This document shows, piece by piece, positions 1 through 8,135 of a DNA stretch of 64,000 nucleotides (its first letter is position 1; every line of letters starts with the position of its first letter). The notes beneath the pieces were generated by a model. That model had not been told where the DNA came from, did no database searches, and saw only the letters and a list, made by a program, of their open reading frames with translations. Source of the DNA: Ancylobacter sonchi (GTDB lineage Bacteria > Pseudomonadota > Alphaproteobacteria > Rhizobiales > Xanthobacteraceae); the NCBI RefSeq assembly GCF_018390695.1, contig NZ_JAHBGF010000012.1, positions 124,001 to 188,000 of the forward strand, read 5' to 3'. Position numbers and translations under genes: made by a program.

Positions 1-467
1 TCGACCGCGCCTTCGCCGCGCTCGACCGCATGAAGCCGCACGTCTCCAAATGGGCGGCGACCACGCCCGACCAGGTGAACGCCGTGGTCCAGAACGAGGG
101 CGACTTCTCCTACAGCTACTTCAACCGCGTGAAGTCGGCGCAGAAGGCCGGCGCCCCGCTCGCCTTCTCCTTCGAGCAGACCGTCAACTCGCTCGACTAT
201 TTCGCCGTCCCCAAGGGCACGAAGAACAAGGAAGCGGCGATGCGCTTCATCGACTTCTGCCTGCGGCCCGACCGGCAGGTCGCGTGGTCGGTGCGCGGCT
301 ACTACCTGCCCAACAGCGTCGCCGCGATGGACGAGGTCAAGAAGTCGCCTTCCGGCGATTTCCTGCCCGACCTCACCAACGGCAAGAACGTCATCGTCAA
401 CTCCCAGTGGTGGGGCGAGAACTACACGGCAGTGCAGAAGCGCTATGCCGAGTGGATGCTGATCTGA
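1..467 (+). CDS. ABC transporter substrate-binding protein, polyamine (PotD) type, C-terminal part
   Basis: This is the C-terminal part of a periplasmic solute-binding protein; the reading frame enters from the left edge at base 3 and ends at 467. The visible ~154 residues have the look of the PotD/SBP_bac_8 group: an FSFEQTVNSLDYFAVPKGTKN stretch, then a helix with AAMRFIDFCLRP, a typical end-of-protein pattern in spermidine/putrescine-type binding proteins. A near-perfect terminator follows directly, so it is the last gene of an operon whose permeases and ATPase would lie to the left, outside the window. The ligand cannot be told from this fragment; polyamine-like or other small organic cations are possible. 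Confidence 0.85.
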   Translation, partial: DRAFAALDRMKPHVSKWAATTPDQVNAVVQNEGDFSYSYFNRVKSAQKAGAPLAFSFEQTVNSLDYFAVPKGTKNKEAAMRFIDFCLRPDRQVAWSVRGYYLPNSVAAMDEVKKSPSGDFLPDLTNGKNVIVNSQWWGENYTAVQKRYAEWMLI

Positions 468-483
468 TCGTCCACCTGATCGG

Positions 484-517
484 CCCCGTCCCGGCCGCCG
501 GGACGGGGTTCGTTTTT
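484..517 (+). terminator. Rho-independent terminator
   Basis: An 11-bp perfect stem (CCCCGTCCCGG at 484-494, complement at 498-508) with a 3-base loop is followed by TTCGTTTTT. It lies 17 bases after the stop of the binding-protein gene and separates it from the following oxidoreductase operon. Confidence 0.9.
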
Positions 518-557
518 CCGCGTGCCTTCCTCCCGCCGCCCATCCGGTACGAATGCC

Positions 558-2030
558 ATGTCCGCCGAAGCCGCCGCCGCCCGCCCCGCCGCCGCCCCTT
601 CCAATGACGCCCTTCTCGCCGAGCTGAAGGCGATCCTCGGTGAGCGCTACGTGCTCACCGACGCCGTCGACACCGCGCTGTTCCTCACCGATCATCGCGG
701 CCGCTATCACGGCAAGGCGCTAGCAGTGGTGCGCCCCTCTTCGACCGCCGATGTCGCGAAGGTGGTGAAGACCTGCGCCGAGGCCGACGTCGCCATCGTG
801 CCGCAGGGCGGCAATACCGGCCTGTGCGGCGGCGCCACGCCGCTGGAGCCGCGCCCGGCCGTGGTGTTGCGGCTCGACCGCATGAACCGCATCCGCGCCG
901 TCTCGCCGGCAGAGGAGACCATCACCGTGGAGGCCGGCTGCATCCTCGCCGACATCCAGGGCGCGGCGGCGAAGGAAGGCCTCTTGTTCCCGCTCAGCCT
1001 CGGCGCCGAGGGCAGCTGCCAGATCGGCGGCAACATCTCCACCAATGCCGGCGGCATCGCCGTGCTGCGCTATGGCAACATGCGCCAGCTGGTGCTCGGC
1101 CTCGAAGTGGTGCTCGCCGACGGCACCGTGCTCGACGGGCTGCGCCGGCTGCGCAAGGACAATGCCGGCTACGACCTCAAGCAGCTGTTCATCGGCGCGG
1201 AAGGCACGCTCGGCGTGGTCACGGCGGCGGCGCTGAAGCTGTTCCCCGCCATCCGCTCGCGCTCCATCGCCCTGATGCAGCTCGACAGCGTCGAGGACGC
1301 GCTCACTTTGTTCGCCCGCGCCCGTGCGGTGTTCGGCGAGCGCATCTCCAGCTTCGAGATCATCGGCTCGTCCTATATGGACTTCGTACTGCGCTACGTG
1401 CCGGGCACGGTGATGCCCTTCGCGCAGAAATCGCCCTGGTACCTGCTGATCGAGGCCGGCGACTCCCAGCTTGACGCCCCGCTCGCCACGGCGATGGAGG
1501 GTTTCCTCGCCGAAGCCTTCGAGGCCGGGCTCATCTCCGACGCCACCATCGCCGCCAGCCTCGCGCAGGAAGAGGCGATCTGGAAGCTGCGCCACGGCGT
1601 GACCGGCGAGTTCAAGCTGGCCGGCAAGACCATGTCGCACGACACTTCGGTGCCGGTCGCCGAGCAGCCGGCCTTCGTCCGGCGCGTCGAGGAAGGTGTT
1701 CTTGCCGCCTATCCCGACGCCAATGTGATGTCGGTCGGCCATATCGGCGACGGCAACATCCACGTCGTCGTGCTGTTCCCGCATGAGCGTTTCGCGACCT
1801 CCGAGGAGTTCGAGATCGCCTCCGACGCCATCGACGTCATCATCGACGACGTGGCGATGGAGCTCGGCGGCTCGATCACCGCCGAGCACGGGGTCGGCAC
1901 CACCTATCGCAAGCGCCTGGCCCGCACCAAGAACCCGGCCGAGCTGGCGGTGATGCGCCAGATCAAGGCGGTGCTCGATCCCGAAAACCGGATGAACCCC
2001 GGCAAGCTCTTCCTGCCCGGTGCCGCCTGA
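558..2030 (+). CDS. FAD-binding oxidase (GlcD / D-2-hydroxyglutarate dehydrogenase type)
   Basis: A ~490-residue flavoprotein of the PCMH-type FAD-linked oxidase C family, which oxidises D-2-hydroxyacids such as glycolate, D-lactate or D-2-hydroxyglutarate. The FAD-binding signature VPQGGNTGLCGG lies near residues 81-92, and an IGGNISTNAGG segment follows. The C-terminal half has GHIGDGNIHV and the end motif ITAEHGVGT, both usual in this family. The start at 558 is chosen because family proteins begin near here; an in-frame ATG at 522 would overlap the tail of the terminator region. It is followed after 23 bases by an FMN-dependent hydroxyacid dehydrogenase, so two different 2-hydroxyacid oxidising enzymes sit side by side. 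The exact substrate is not visible from sequence. Confidence 0.9.
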   Translation: MSAEAAAARPAAAPSNDALLAELKAILGERYVLTDAVDTALFLTDHRGRYHGKALAVVRPSSTADVAKVVKTCAEADVAIVPQGGNTGLCGGATPLEPRPAVVLRLDRMNRIRAVSPAEETITVEAGCILADIQGAAAKEGLLFPLSLGAEGSCQIGGNISTNAGGIAVLRYGNMRQLVLGLEVVLADGTVLDGLRRLRKDNAGYDLKQLFIGAEGTLGVVTAAALKLFPAIRSRSIALMQLDSVEDALTLFARARAVFGERISSFEIIGSSYMDFVLRYVPGTVMPFAQKSPWYLLIEAGDSQLDAPLATAMEGFLAEAFEAGLISDATIAASLAQEEAIWKLRHGVTGEFKLAGKTMSHDTSVPVAEQPAFVRRVEEGVLAAYPDANVMSVGHIGDGNIHVVVLFPHERFATSEEFEIASDAIDVIIDDVAMELGGSITAEHGVGTTYRKRLARTKNPAELAVMRQIKAVLDPENRMNPGKLFLPGAA

Positions 2031-2053
2031 CGCGGCCGGGCGAGGATCTCGGC

Positions 2054-3238
2054 ATGTTGTCCACCGCCCTCAATATCGAGGATGTCCGCAAGCAGGCGCG
2101 GCGGCGCCTGCCGCGCGGCATCTTCGACTATATCGACCGCGGCGCCGAAGACGAGGTCGGCCTCGCCCGGCTGCGCCGTAGCTTCGACGACCTCGCCTTC
2201 CATCCCCGCGTGCTCGTCGACGTCTCCCGCCGCGATCTCTCCACCCGGCTGTTCGGCCGCGAGCGGCCGCTGCCTCTGGTGATCGCCCCGACGGCGGCGG
2301 CCGGCCTCGTCTGGCACCAGGGCGAGATCGAACTCGCCCGCGCGGCGGCGAAAGCCGGCATTCCCTTCACCATCGCCACCGGCTCCATGACCGAGATGGA
2401 ACGCATCGCCACCGAAGCGCGCGGCGAATTGTGGTTCCAGCTCTATATGTGGCATGCGCGGGAGCTCTCCCACGCGCTGATCGACCGGGCCTGGGCCAAC
2501 GGCATCGAAACGCTGGTGCTGACCGTCGACACCGTCGCCAACCCGATCCGCGAATACAACGCCCGCAACGGCTACGAGGTGCCGATTCGCGCCAGCCTCA
2601 AGGGCGGCCTCGACATGCTCGCCCATCCGCGCTGGGTGGGCGGCGTGCTGTTGCGCTACCTGCTCGACGAGGGCATTCCGACCTATCGGCACTATCCCGA
2701 GAGCTTCCGCTCCAGCATCACCCGCAAGGCGACCTGGGAGCAGGTGCGCCTCACCGACGCCATGGGCTGGGACGACCTGAAGGACCTGCGCCGCCGCTGG
2801 CCCGGCCGGCTGATCCTCAAGGGCGTGCTGCGCGCCGACGACGCCGCGCGCGCGGTGGAGGCCGGAGTCGACGGGATCGTCGTCTCCAGCCATGGGGCGC
2901 GCAATCTCGACGCCGCCGTGCCGCCGGTGCGCGCCCTGCCGGCCATCGTGGAAGCGGTGCGCGGACGGGCCGCCGTGCTGGCCGACAGCGGCGTGAAGCG
3001 TGGCGCCGACGTGCTGAAGCTGATGGCGCTCGGCGCCGACGCGGTCCTGATCGGTCGCGCCCCGCTCTACGGCACCGCCATTGCAGGGGAAGCCGGCGCC
3101 AGCCACGTGCTGCGGCTGCTGCGGCAGGAGATGGAAGCCGTGATGGGCTTCCTTGGCTGCGCCAGCCTCGACGAACTCGATACCTCCTTCATCTCGACCG
3201 AGGGCGACCGACAGGAGCGCCCCTTCGCGGGAAACTGA
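2054..3238 (+). CDS. FMN-dependent alpha-hydroxy-acid oxidizing protein
   Basis: A 394-residue TIM-barrel flavoenzyme of the L-lactate/mandelate dehydrogenase and glycolate oxidase family, which oxidises an L-2-hydroxyacid to the 2-keto acid with FMN. Family motifs are visible: the FMN-region APTAAAG near residues 78-84, QLY near 129-131, the catalytic His in SSHGARNLD (about His280, with the Arg of the usual HGGRQ/N motif retained at 283), and the phosphate-binding DSGVKRGADVLK region. The middle of the protein (residues ~165-235) is variable and resembles the membrane-associated mandelate dehydrogenase branch, but a soluble oxidase cannot be excluded. It lies between the GlcD-type oxidase and a DAO-family oxidoreductase, very probably in one transcript. 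Confidence 0.9.
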   Translation: MLSTALNIEDVRKQARRRLPRGIFDYIDRGAEDEVGLARLRRSFDDLAFHPRVLVDVSRRDLSTRLFGRERPLPLVIAPTAAAGLVWHQGEIELARAAAKAGIPFTIATGSMTEMERIATEARGELWFQLYMWHARELSHALIDRAWANGIETLVLTVDTVANPIREYNARNGYEVPIRASLKGGLDMLAHPRWVGGVLLRYLLDEGIPTYRHYPESFRSSITRKATWEQVRLTDAMGWDDLKDLRRRWPGRLILKGVLRADDAARAVEAGVDGIVVSSHGARNLDAAVPPVRALPAIVEAVRGRAAVLADSGVKRGADVLKLMALGADAVLIGRAPLYGTAIAGEAGASHVLRLLRQEMEAVMGFLGCASLDELDTSFISTEGDRQERPFAGN

Positions 3239-3239
3239 C

Positions 3240-4550
3240 ATGAGCACCATGGCGTCGCCGAAGCCCTCGTCTCCGAAGCCCTTGCCCCCCAACGTCTACC
3301 GGCTCGACGCGCCGCCGCCGCCGCAGACCCCGCCGCTCGACGGCTCGCGCCGCGCCTCGGTGGCGATCATTGGCGGCGGCATCGTCGGGCTGACCACCGC
3401 CCTGCACCTCGCCGAGGCCGGCACCGACGTCGTGGTGCTGGAAGCCAACGAGCCGGGCTGGGGCGCCTCCGGCAATAATGGCGGCCAGCTCAATCCCGGC
3501 CTCAAATTCGATCCCGACGAGATCGAGAGGACCTGGGGACCCGAGCTCGGCCGGCGCATGGTGAGCTTCGCCTGGGACACGCCGACCCGCGCCTTCGAGC
3601 TGATCGAGCGGCTCGGCATCGCCTGCGACGCCCATAAGGGTGGCACGCTGCGCGCCGCCCGCAGCGCCAGGGCGCGCGAGGCGGTGGAGGCCACTGCCCG
3701 CCAGTGCATGGCGCGCGGCATGCCGGTCACGTGGCTCGACCGGGCCGCGGCGGCGACGGCGACGGGCACGCCGGCCTATCACGGCGCGATGCTCGATACC
3801 CGCGGCGGCAACCTCAATCCCCTCGCCTATTCGCGCGGCCTCGCCCGCGCGGCGCAGGCGGCCGGCGCCCGCATCCATGGCGGCACCCGGGCCACCGCGC
3901 TGCGCCGCACGCCCTCCGGCTGGTCGATCGACACGCCCGGCGGCACCGTCGAGGCCGAGAAGATCCTGATCGCCACCAACGGCTTCACCGACGATCTGTG
4001 GCAAGGCCTGCGCCGCACCATCGTGCCGGTGTTCAGCGCCATCGCCGCCACCGAGCCCCTGAGCGCGGCGCAGCGCACCGGCATCACGCCGAACCGGCCC
4101 TCGGTCTATGAGAGCGGGCGCATCACCGTCTATTACCGCATCGATGCCCAGGGACGCCTGCTGATGGGCGGGCGCGGGCCGATGCACCCGATCGCCACGC
4201 CGGACGCCATCGCCTATCTCACCGACTACGCGCAGCGGCTCTGGCCACAGCTGAAGGGCGTGCGCTGGACCCATGGCTGGAACAGCCAGCTGGCCATGAC
4301 CAAGGACCACTGGCCGCATGTGCACGAGCCCTCGCCGGACGCGCTGATCTATCTCGGCTGCAACGGCCGCGGCGTCGCGCTCGGCACCGCCCTCGCCCGC
4401 CAGCTGGCGGATCGGCTGCTGCACGGCCCGGCCTCGCAGCTCGACCTGCCGGTGGTGGCGCAGAAGCCGATCGCCTTCCACGGCTTCTGGCCGCTGGGCG
4501 TGCGCACCCTGGTGCTGCATGGCCGGATCATGGATCGGCTCGGCCTGTAA
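3240..4550 (+). CDS. FAD-dependent oxidoreductase, DAO / gamma-glutamylputrescine-oxidase type
   Basis: A 436-residue member of the DAO (glycine/D-amino acid oxidase) family. After a Pro-rich N-terminus (residues ~7-35) comes the dinucleotide-binding motif GGGIVG at residues 45-50, then GASGNNGGQLNPGLKFD, which is typical of the PuuB/OrdL group acting on secondary or gamma-glutamylated amines. The C-terminal part has a YLGCNGRGVALGT segment that closes the FAD site. The start at 3240 lies one base after the preceding stop codon, so translation is probably coupled. With a polyamine-type binding protein just upstream the enzyme may act on an amine, but this is inference. Confidence 0.85.
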   Translation: MSTMASPKPSSPKPLPPNVYRLDAPPPPQTPPLDGSRRASVAIIGGGIVGLTTALHLAEAGTDVVVLEANEPGWGASGNNGGQLNPGLKFDPDEIERTWGPELGRRMVSFAWDTPTRAFELIERLGIACDAHKGGTLRAARSARAREAVEATARQCMARGMPVTWLDRAAAATATGTPAYHGAMLDTRGGNLNPLAYSRGLARAAQAAGARIHGGTRATALRRTPSGWSIDTPGGTVEAEKILIATNGFTDDLWQGLRRTIVPVFSAIAATEPLSAAQRTGITPNRPSVYESGRITVYYRIDAQGRLLMGGRGPMHPIATPDAIAYLTDYAQRLWPQLKGVRWTHGWNSQLAMTKDHWPHVHEPSPDALIYLGCNGRGVALGTALARQLADRLLHGPASQLDLPVVAQKPIAFHGFWPLGVRTLVLHGRIMDRLGL

Positions 4551-4582
4551 TCCCCTGCCCTGCAAGCGGTTCCCGGCGGTTC

Positions 4583-4599
4583 TTAACCAGCCGTTAACC
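4583..4599 (+). promoter_or_regulatory. CtrA-type box upstream of minCDE
   Basis: TTAA (4583-4586), seven bases, then TTAACC (4594-4599) matches the full CtrA recognition pattern TTAA-N7-TTAA(C). A further TTAACC follows at 4604-4609 with a 6-base gap. The site is 42 bases before the GTG start of minC, in the 90-bp space between operons, where a promoter must lie. CtrA is the cell-cycle response regulator of alphaproteobacteria, and it is reported to act on min genes in rhizobial relatives. Binding here is inferred. Confidence 0.6.
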
Positions 4600-4640
4600 A
4601 AGATTAACCGATTCTCTCCTCACTAGAGGAGATTCGCACC

Positions 4641-5351
4641 GTGAACGCTGTCAGCCGCTCCGGCCCGTCCATCCGCTTTCGCGGCCGCTCGTTCATGGCG
4701 ATGACGCTGGTGGCCGATGTGCCGCTGCAGCCCTGGCTGGCCGACTTCGACATCTGGCTGGAGCGCTCGCCGGGCTTCTTCACCGGGCGGACCGTCGTGC
4801 TCGACATGGCCGGCACCGCCACCAGCAAGGCCGAGGTCGAGCGCTGGATCGGCGAGCTCGCCACGCGCGGCGTGCGCCTCGTCGGGCTCGAGGGCGTGAA
4901 GCCCAGCATGATCGACGCCTCCATGCCGCCGGTGCTGCGCGGCGGGCGCGACGCCACCCTCGTCATCCCCGAAGAGCCGGTCGCGGTGGCTGAGCCGCCG
5001 CGCAAGTCGGTCGAGCCGACCGACCCGGTGAACATGCTGGTCGAGCAGCGAGTACGCTCGGGCCAATCCATCGTCTGCCTCGAGGGCGACGTGACCGTGG
5101 TCGGCTCGGTCGGCGCCGGCGCCGAAATCATCGCCGGCGGGTCGATCCACGTCTACGGCACCCTGGCCGGGCGGGCGATCGCCGGAGCGACCTACGGTTC
5201 GAGGGCACAGATCTTCTGCACGAAGATGGAAGCCGAACTGATTGCCGTCGACGGGACCTACCGGACGGCGGAAGACATCGACGGTGCCCTGCGGGGGCGG
5301 GCCGTGCGTGTGTGGACCGAGAACGACACATTGCGGCTTGCCGCACTTTAG
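4641..5351 (+). CDS. minC: septum site-determining protein MinC
   Basis: MinC inhibits FtsZ polymerisation and, with MinD, keeps the division ring away from the poles. The 236-residue protein has the N-terminal FtsZ-inhibiting domain (to about residue 95), a Pro/Glu-rich linker, then the C-terminal beta-helical domain with GQSIVCLEGDVTVVGSVGAG and GGSIHVYGTLAGRAIAGATYG, the MinD-binding and dimer surface. The GTG start at 4641 is supported by GAGGAG nine bases upstream. It is the first gene of minC-minD-minE, with a CtrA-type box in front. Confidence 0.97.
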   Translation: MNAVSRSGPSIRFRGRSFMAMTLVADVPLQPWLADFDIWLERSPGFFTGRTVVLDMAGTATSKAEVERWIGELATRGVRLVGLEGVKPSMIDASMPPVLRGGRDATLVIPEEPVAVAEPPRKSVEPTDPVNMLVEQRVRSGQSIVCLEGDVTVVGSVGAGAEIIAGGSIHVYGTLAGRAIAGATYGSRAQIFCTKMEAELIAVDGTYRTAEDIDGALRGRAVRVWTENDTLRLAAL

Positions 5352-5360
5352 GAGCGAGGC

Positions 5361-6173
5361 ATGGCAAAGGTCATTACAGTTACGTCTGGAAAGGGCGGCG
5401 TCGGCAAGACGACGACGACCGCCGCGATCGGTGCCGCGCTGGCGCGTACCGGCGACAAGGTCGTCGTCGTCGATTTCGACGTCGGCCTGCGCAATCTCGA
5501 CCTCATCATGGGAGCCGAGCGGCGCGTGGTCTATGATTTCGTCAACGTCATCCAGGGCGATGCCCGGTTGCCGCAGGCGCTGATCAAGGACAAGCGCCTC
5601 GACTCGCTGTTCCTGCTGCCGGCCTCGCAGACCCGCGACAAGGACGCGCTGACCGAAGAAGGCGTCGACAAGGTCATCGACGACCTCCGCCGCCATTTCG
5701 ACTGGGTGGTCTGCGACAGCCCGGCCGGCATCGAGCGCGGCGCGACGCTGGCCATGCGCCACGCCGACATCGCGATCGTCGTCACCAATCCCGAGGTGTC
5801 CTCGGTCCGCGACAGTGACCGCATCGTCGGCATCCTCGACTCCAAGACGCTGAAGGCGGAGCGCGGCGAAACCGTCGACAAGCGCCTGCTGCTGACGCGG
5901 TACGACGCGGTCCGCGCCGCGCGCGGCGACATGCTGAAGATCGAGGACGTGCTGGATATCCTCTCGCTGCCGCTGCTCGGCATCGTGCCCGAAAGCCCGG
6001 ACGTGCTGAAGGCCTCGAACTTCGGCGTGCCGGTCTCGATCCACGACCCGGACAGCGTGCCGGCCCGCGCCTATAACGACGCAGCTCGGCGCCTCAAGGG
6101 CGAGGAACTGGCGGTGGAAGTGCCGAAGCAGCGCCTCGGCCTGTTCGGCAAGTTCCTGCGGAGGGCGGCATGA
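5361..6173 (+). CDS. minD: septum site-determining protein MinD (membrane ATPase)
   Basis: MinD is a ParA/MinD-type ATPase that dimerises with ATP, sits on the inner membrane and recruits MinC or MinE. The 270-residue product has the deviant Walker A motif GKGGVGKTTTT (residues ~10-20, with the signature Lys at 11), a VVDFDVGLRNLDL switch region and VVCDSPAGIERGA (Walker B side). The C-terminus (LGLFGKFLRRAA) is an amphipathic helix that serves as membrane anchor. Ribosome binding is provided by AGGAG right after the minC stop. Its stop codon overlaps the minE start by four bases (ATGA). Confidence 0.98.
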   Translation: MAKVITVTSGKGGVGKTTTTAAIGAALARTGDKVVVVDFDVGLRNLDLIMGAERRVVYDFVNVIQGDARLPQALIKDKRLDSLFLLPASQTRDKDALTEEGVDKVIDDLRRHFDWVVCDSPAGIERGATLAMRHADIAIVVTNPEVSSVRDSDRIVGILDSKTLKAERGETVDKRLLLTRYDAVRAARGDMLKIEDVLDILSLPLLGIVPESPDVLKASNFGVPVSIHDPDSVPARAYNDAARRLKGEELAVEVPKQRLGLFGKFLRRAA

Positions 6174-6442
6174 CGCTCTGGAAGCGCTTCTTTACCAATG
6201 GCAGCGCGCCCCAGGCGCGCGAGCGGCTGCAGATCCTGCTCTCGCATGAGCGCCAGGTTCTCGGCGGCGACGACCTGCTGTCCAGCCTCCGCGAGGACAT
6301 TCTGGCCGCCGTCGCCAAGCGCGTTCCCTGCGAGCGTGACAGCGTGAAGGTTCGCCTGGAGCGCGGCGCGCCGATGTCGATCCTGGAGATCGAGGTCGAG
6401 ATCCGCGGCAATGTCGAACTCGGGCTGACGCGAGCCGCCTGA
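6170..6442 (+). CDS. minE: cell division topological specificity factor MinE
   Basis: MinE stimulates the MinD ATPase and creates the pole-to-pole oscillation or pole exclusion of MinCD. The 90-residue protein begins MTLWKRFF, the N-terminal membrane-interacting segment, followed by the MinD-activating helix (ARERLQILLSHER) and the C-terminal topological-specificity domain (VKVRLERG to SILEIEVEI). It overlaps minD by ATGA and is followed by a strong terminator, so the operon is only minCDE. Confidence 0.97.
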   Translation: MTLWKRFFTNGSAPQARERLQILLSHERQVLGGDDLLSSLREDILAAVAKRVPCERDSVKVRLERGAPMSILEIEVEIRGNVELGLTRAA

Positions 6443-6470
6443 CGGCCGCACCGGAACGACGAGTGGTCGA

Positions 6471-6513
6471 GGCGCCGGCGATCCATGCGACCGCCGGCGC
6501 CGTTCGCATTTTT
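6471..6513 (+). terminator. Rho-independent terminator after minCDE
   Basis: A perfect 10-bp stem (GGCGCCGGCG at 6471-6480, CGCCGGCGCC at 6492-6501) with an 11-base loop is followed by GTTCGCATTTTT. It lies between the convergent minE and MFS genes; the T-run is on the plus strand, so it mainly serves minCDE. Confidence 0.85.
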
Positions 6514-6548
6514 GGGCACGCGGGGTCGAACCGTTGCCGGGCCATGCG

Positions 6549-8135
6549 TCAGGCACGGGGAACAAGCGGCCCGGGCGGCGGCGCCTTCATTAACGCCACC
6601 AGCAGCAGGCCTGCCAGCGCCAGCCAGTAGCACAGCTGAAAGCCGTCGATATAGGCGAGCACGTTGGCCTGCTGCTTCACCAGCGAGGCCAGTGAACTCA
6701 GCGCCCGCTGATAGGCCGACCCGGCATCGACGGGCGTGAAGCGGCTGGCCAGGGCCGCCATCGCCTGCTCGACGGAGGCTTCGCCATCCGACACGTGCTG
6801 GCCCAGCTGGTGGGAATGCACCTGCTCGCGGATCCTGAGCCAGGTCATCATCAAGGCGAGTCCGATCTGCGCGCCGCCGAGGCGCAGGACCTGGATATAG
6901 GCGGAGAAGGCGGTCGCGCGCTTGGGGTTGGCGTTGCTCAGCGCGATAACGATGATGGCGACGAAGGTCAGCCCGTGGCCGGCCGATTGCAGCAGGGTGA
7001 CGGGCACGAAGTCGTCCAGCCGCCACACGCCCGTCAGCCGCGTCGCCATGAGGCTCGCAAGGGCGAAGGCACCAAGGCCGAGCGTCAGCACGATGCGGGC
7101 ATCGATCCGCCGCAGCAGGAACACCGCCAGCACGGTAAAGCCGATCAGCGGCAGCGCGACGGAGCCGAACAGCAATTCGCCGGTCTGCTCCGGCCGCAGC
7201 GTGCCGATCACGTCGAGGAAGTTGGGAACCAGCAGGCTGTTCGACACGCTGGTCAGGGTGAACAGCACGGTGACGCCCAGCATGAGCAGAATGTTGCGCG
7301 ACATCAGCACCTTGGCGCTGGCCCAGGGTTCCGGATGCAGCAACTCGTTGATCCAGAACGCCACGATCAGCGCCGCGCCGCCCGCCAGCGTCGCCACCAC
7401 CGTTCCCGATTCCAGCCAGTCGAGCCGGTTGCCCTGGTCGAGCCCGACATAGATCAGGGTGAGACCGGCACCGAACAGCAGCATGCCGCCCCAGTCCGCG
7501 TGGACGAGCAGCCCGCGATCCACCCGCTCGCGCGGAACGCCGACATAGACGAGCAGCGCCATGACTGGCGCGACCAGCGCATCCTGCCAGTACATCCACT
7601 GCCACCCCAGCGTCTGCACGTAATAGCCCCCGAGCGCCGCACCGGAATTGAGGGTGAAGGCGGACCGGAAGGCATACAGCGCGATGGCCGGCAGCCACCA
7701 CTGCATGGAAAGGTTGCGCAGGATGATGAGCAGCGTCGCCGGCACGAAGACGCCGAGCAGCAGCCCGCGCGCCACATGCAGGACGACCAGCAACTCGTAA
7801 TGGCGCACGAACGGGATCAGCAGCGAGATCGCCGCATAGACCAGGCTGGGCACGCCGAGCAGCCGCCGGACCCCGAAGGTGGTGGCCAGCCACGCCACCG
7901 CCGGCGCAATCAGGATCTGCGGCGCCAGCGCGGCGGTGCTCAGCCAGGCGCCCTCGTCATAGCCGAGCGAAAAGCCGCCCCGCAGATCAGCGAGCCCGAC
8001 CGTGAACAAGCGGCTGTCGAAGGCCGCCAGGAACGTGCCGACCATCACCGCGGCCACCGCGAAGCCCGGATGATGCGAGCGCGCCCCGCGCGTCACCGGG
8101 TTGTCGGCGGGCAGATCCGGCGCCGGCGCGCTCAT
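6549..8135 (-). CDS. MFS transporter, DHA2 (EmrB/QacA) family
   Basis: A 528-residue, multi-helix drug/proton antiporter of the 14-TMS DHA2 family, the inner-membrane pump of a tripartite efflux system. Hydrophobic segments start at about residue 25 (GFAVAAVMVGTFLAAFDSRL); the DEGAWLSTAALAPQ segment matches the usual family loop after the first helices, and charged loops such as RIDARI separate later helices. The reading frame is open upstream, but the true start is 8135: the ATG overlaps the stop of the upstream membrane-fusion gene by four bases (ATGA), and upstream residues are read in another frame by that gene. It probably exports a hydrophobic or aromatic toxic compound, controlled by the adjacent MarR protein. 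Confidence 0.93.
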   Translation of the reverse strand: MSAPAPDLPADNPVTRGARSHHPGFAVAAVMVGTFLAAFDSRLFTVGLADLRGGFSLGYDEGAWLSTAALAPQILIAPAVAWLATTFGVRRLLGVPSLVYAAISLLIPFVRHYELLVVLHVARGLLLGVFVPATLLIILRNLSMQWWLPAIALYAFRSAFTLNSGAALGGYYVQTLGWQWMYWQDALVAPVMALLVYVGVPRERVDRGLLVHADWGGMLLFGAGLTLIYVGLDQGNRLDWLESGTVVATLAGGAALIVAFWINELLHPEPWASAKVLMSRNILLMLGVTVLFTLTSVSNSLLVPNFLDVIGTLRPEQTGELLFGSVALPLIGFTVLAVFLLRRIDARIVLTLGLGAFALASLMATRLTGVWRLDDFVPVTLLQSAGHGLTFVAIIVIALSNANPKRATAFSAYIQVLRLGGAQIGLALMMTWLRIREQVHSHQLGQHVSDGEASVEQAMAALASRFTPVDAGSAYQRALSSLASLVKQQANVLAYIDGFQLCYWLALAGLLLVALMKAPPPGPLVPRA

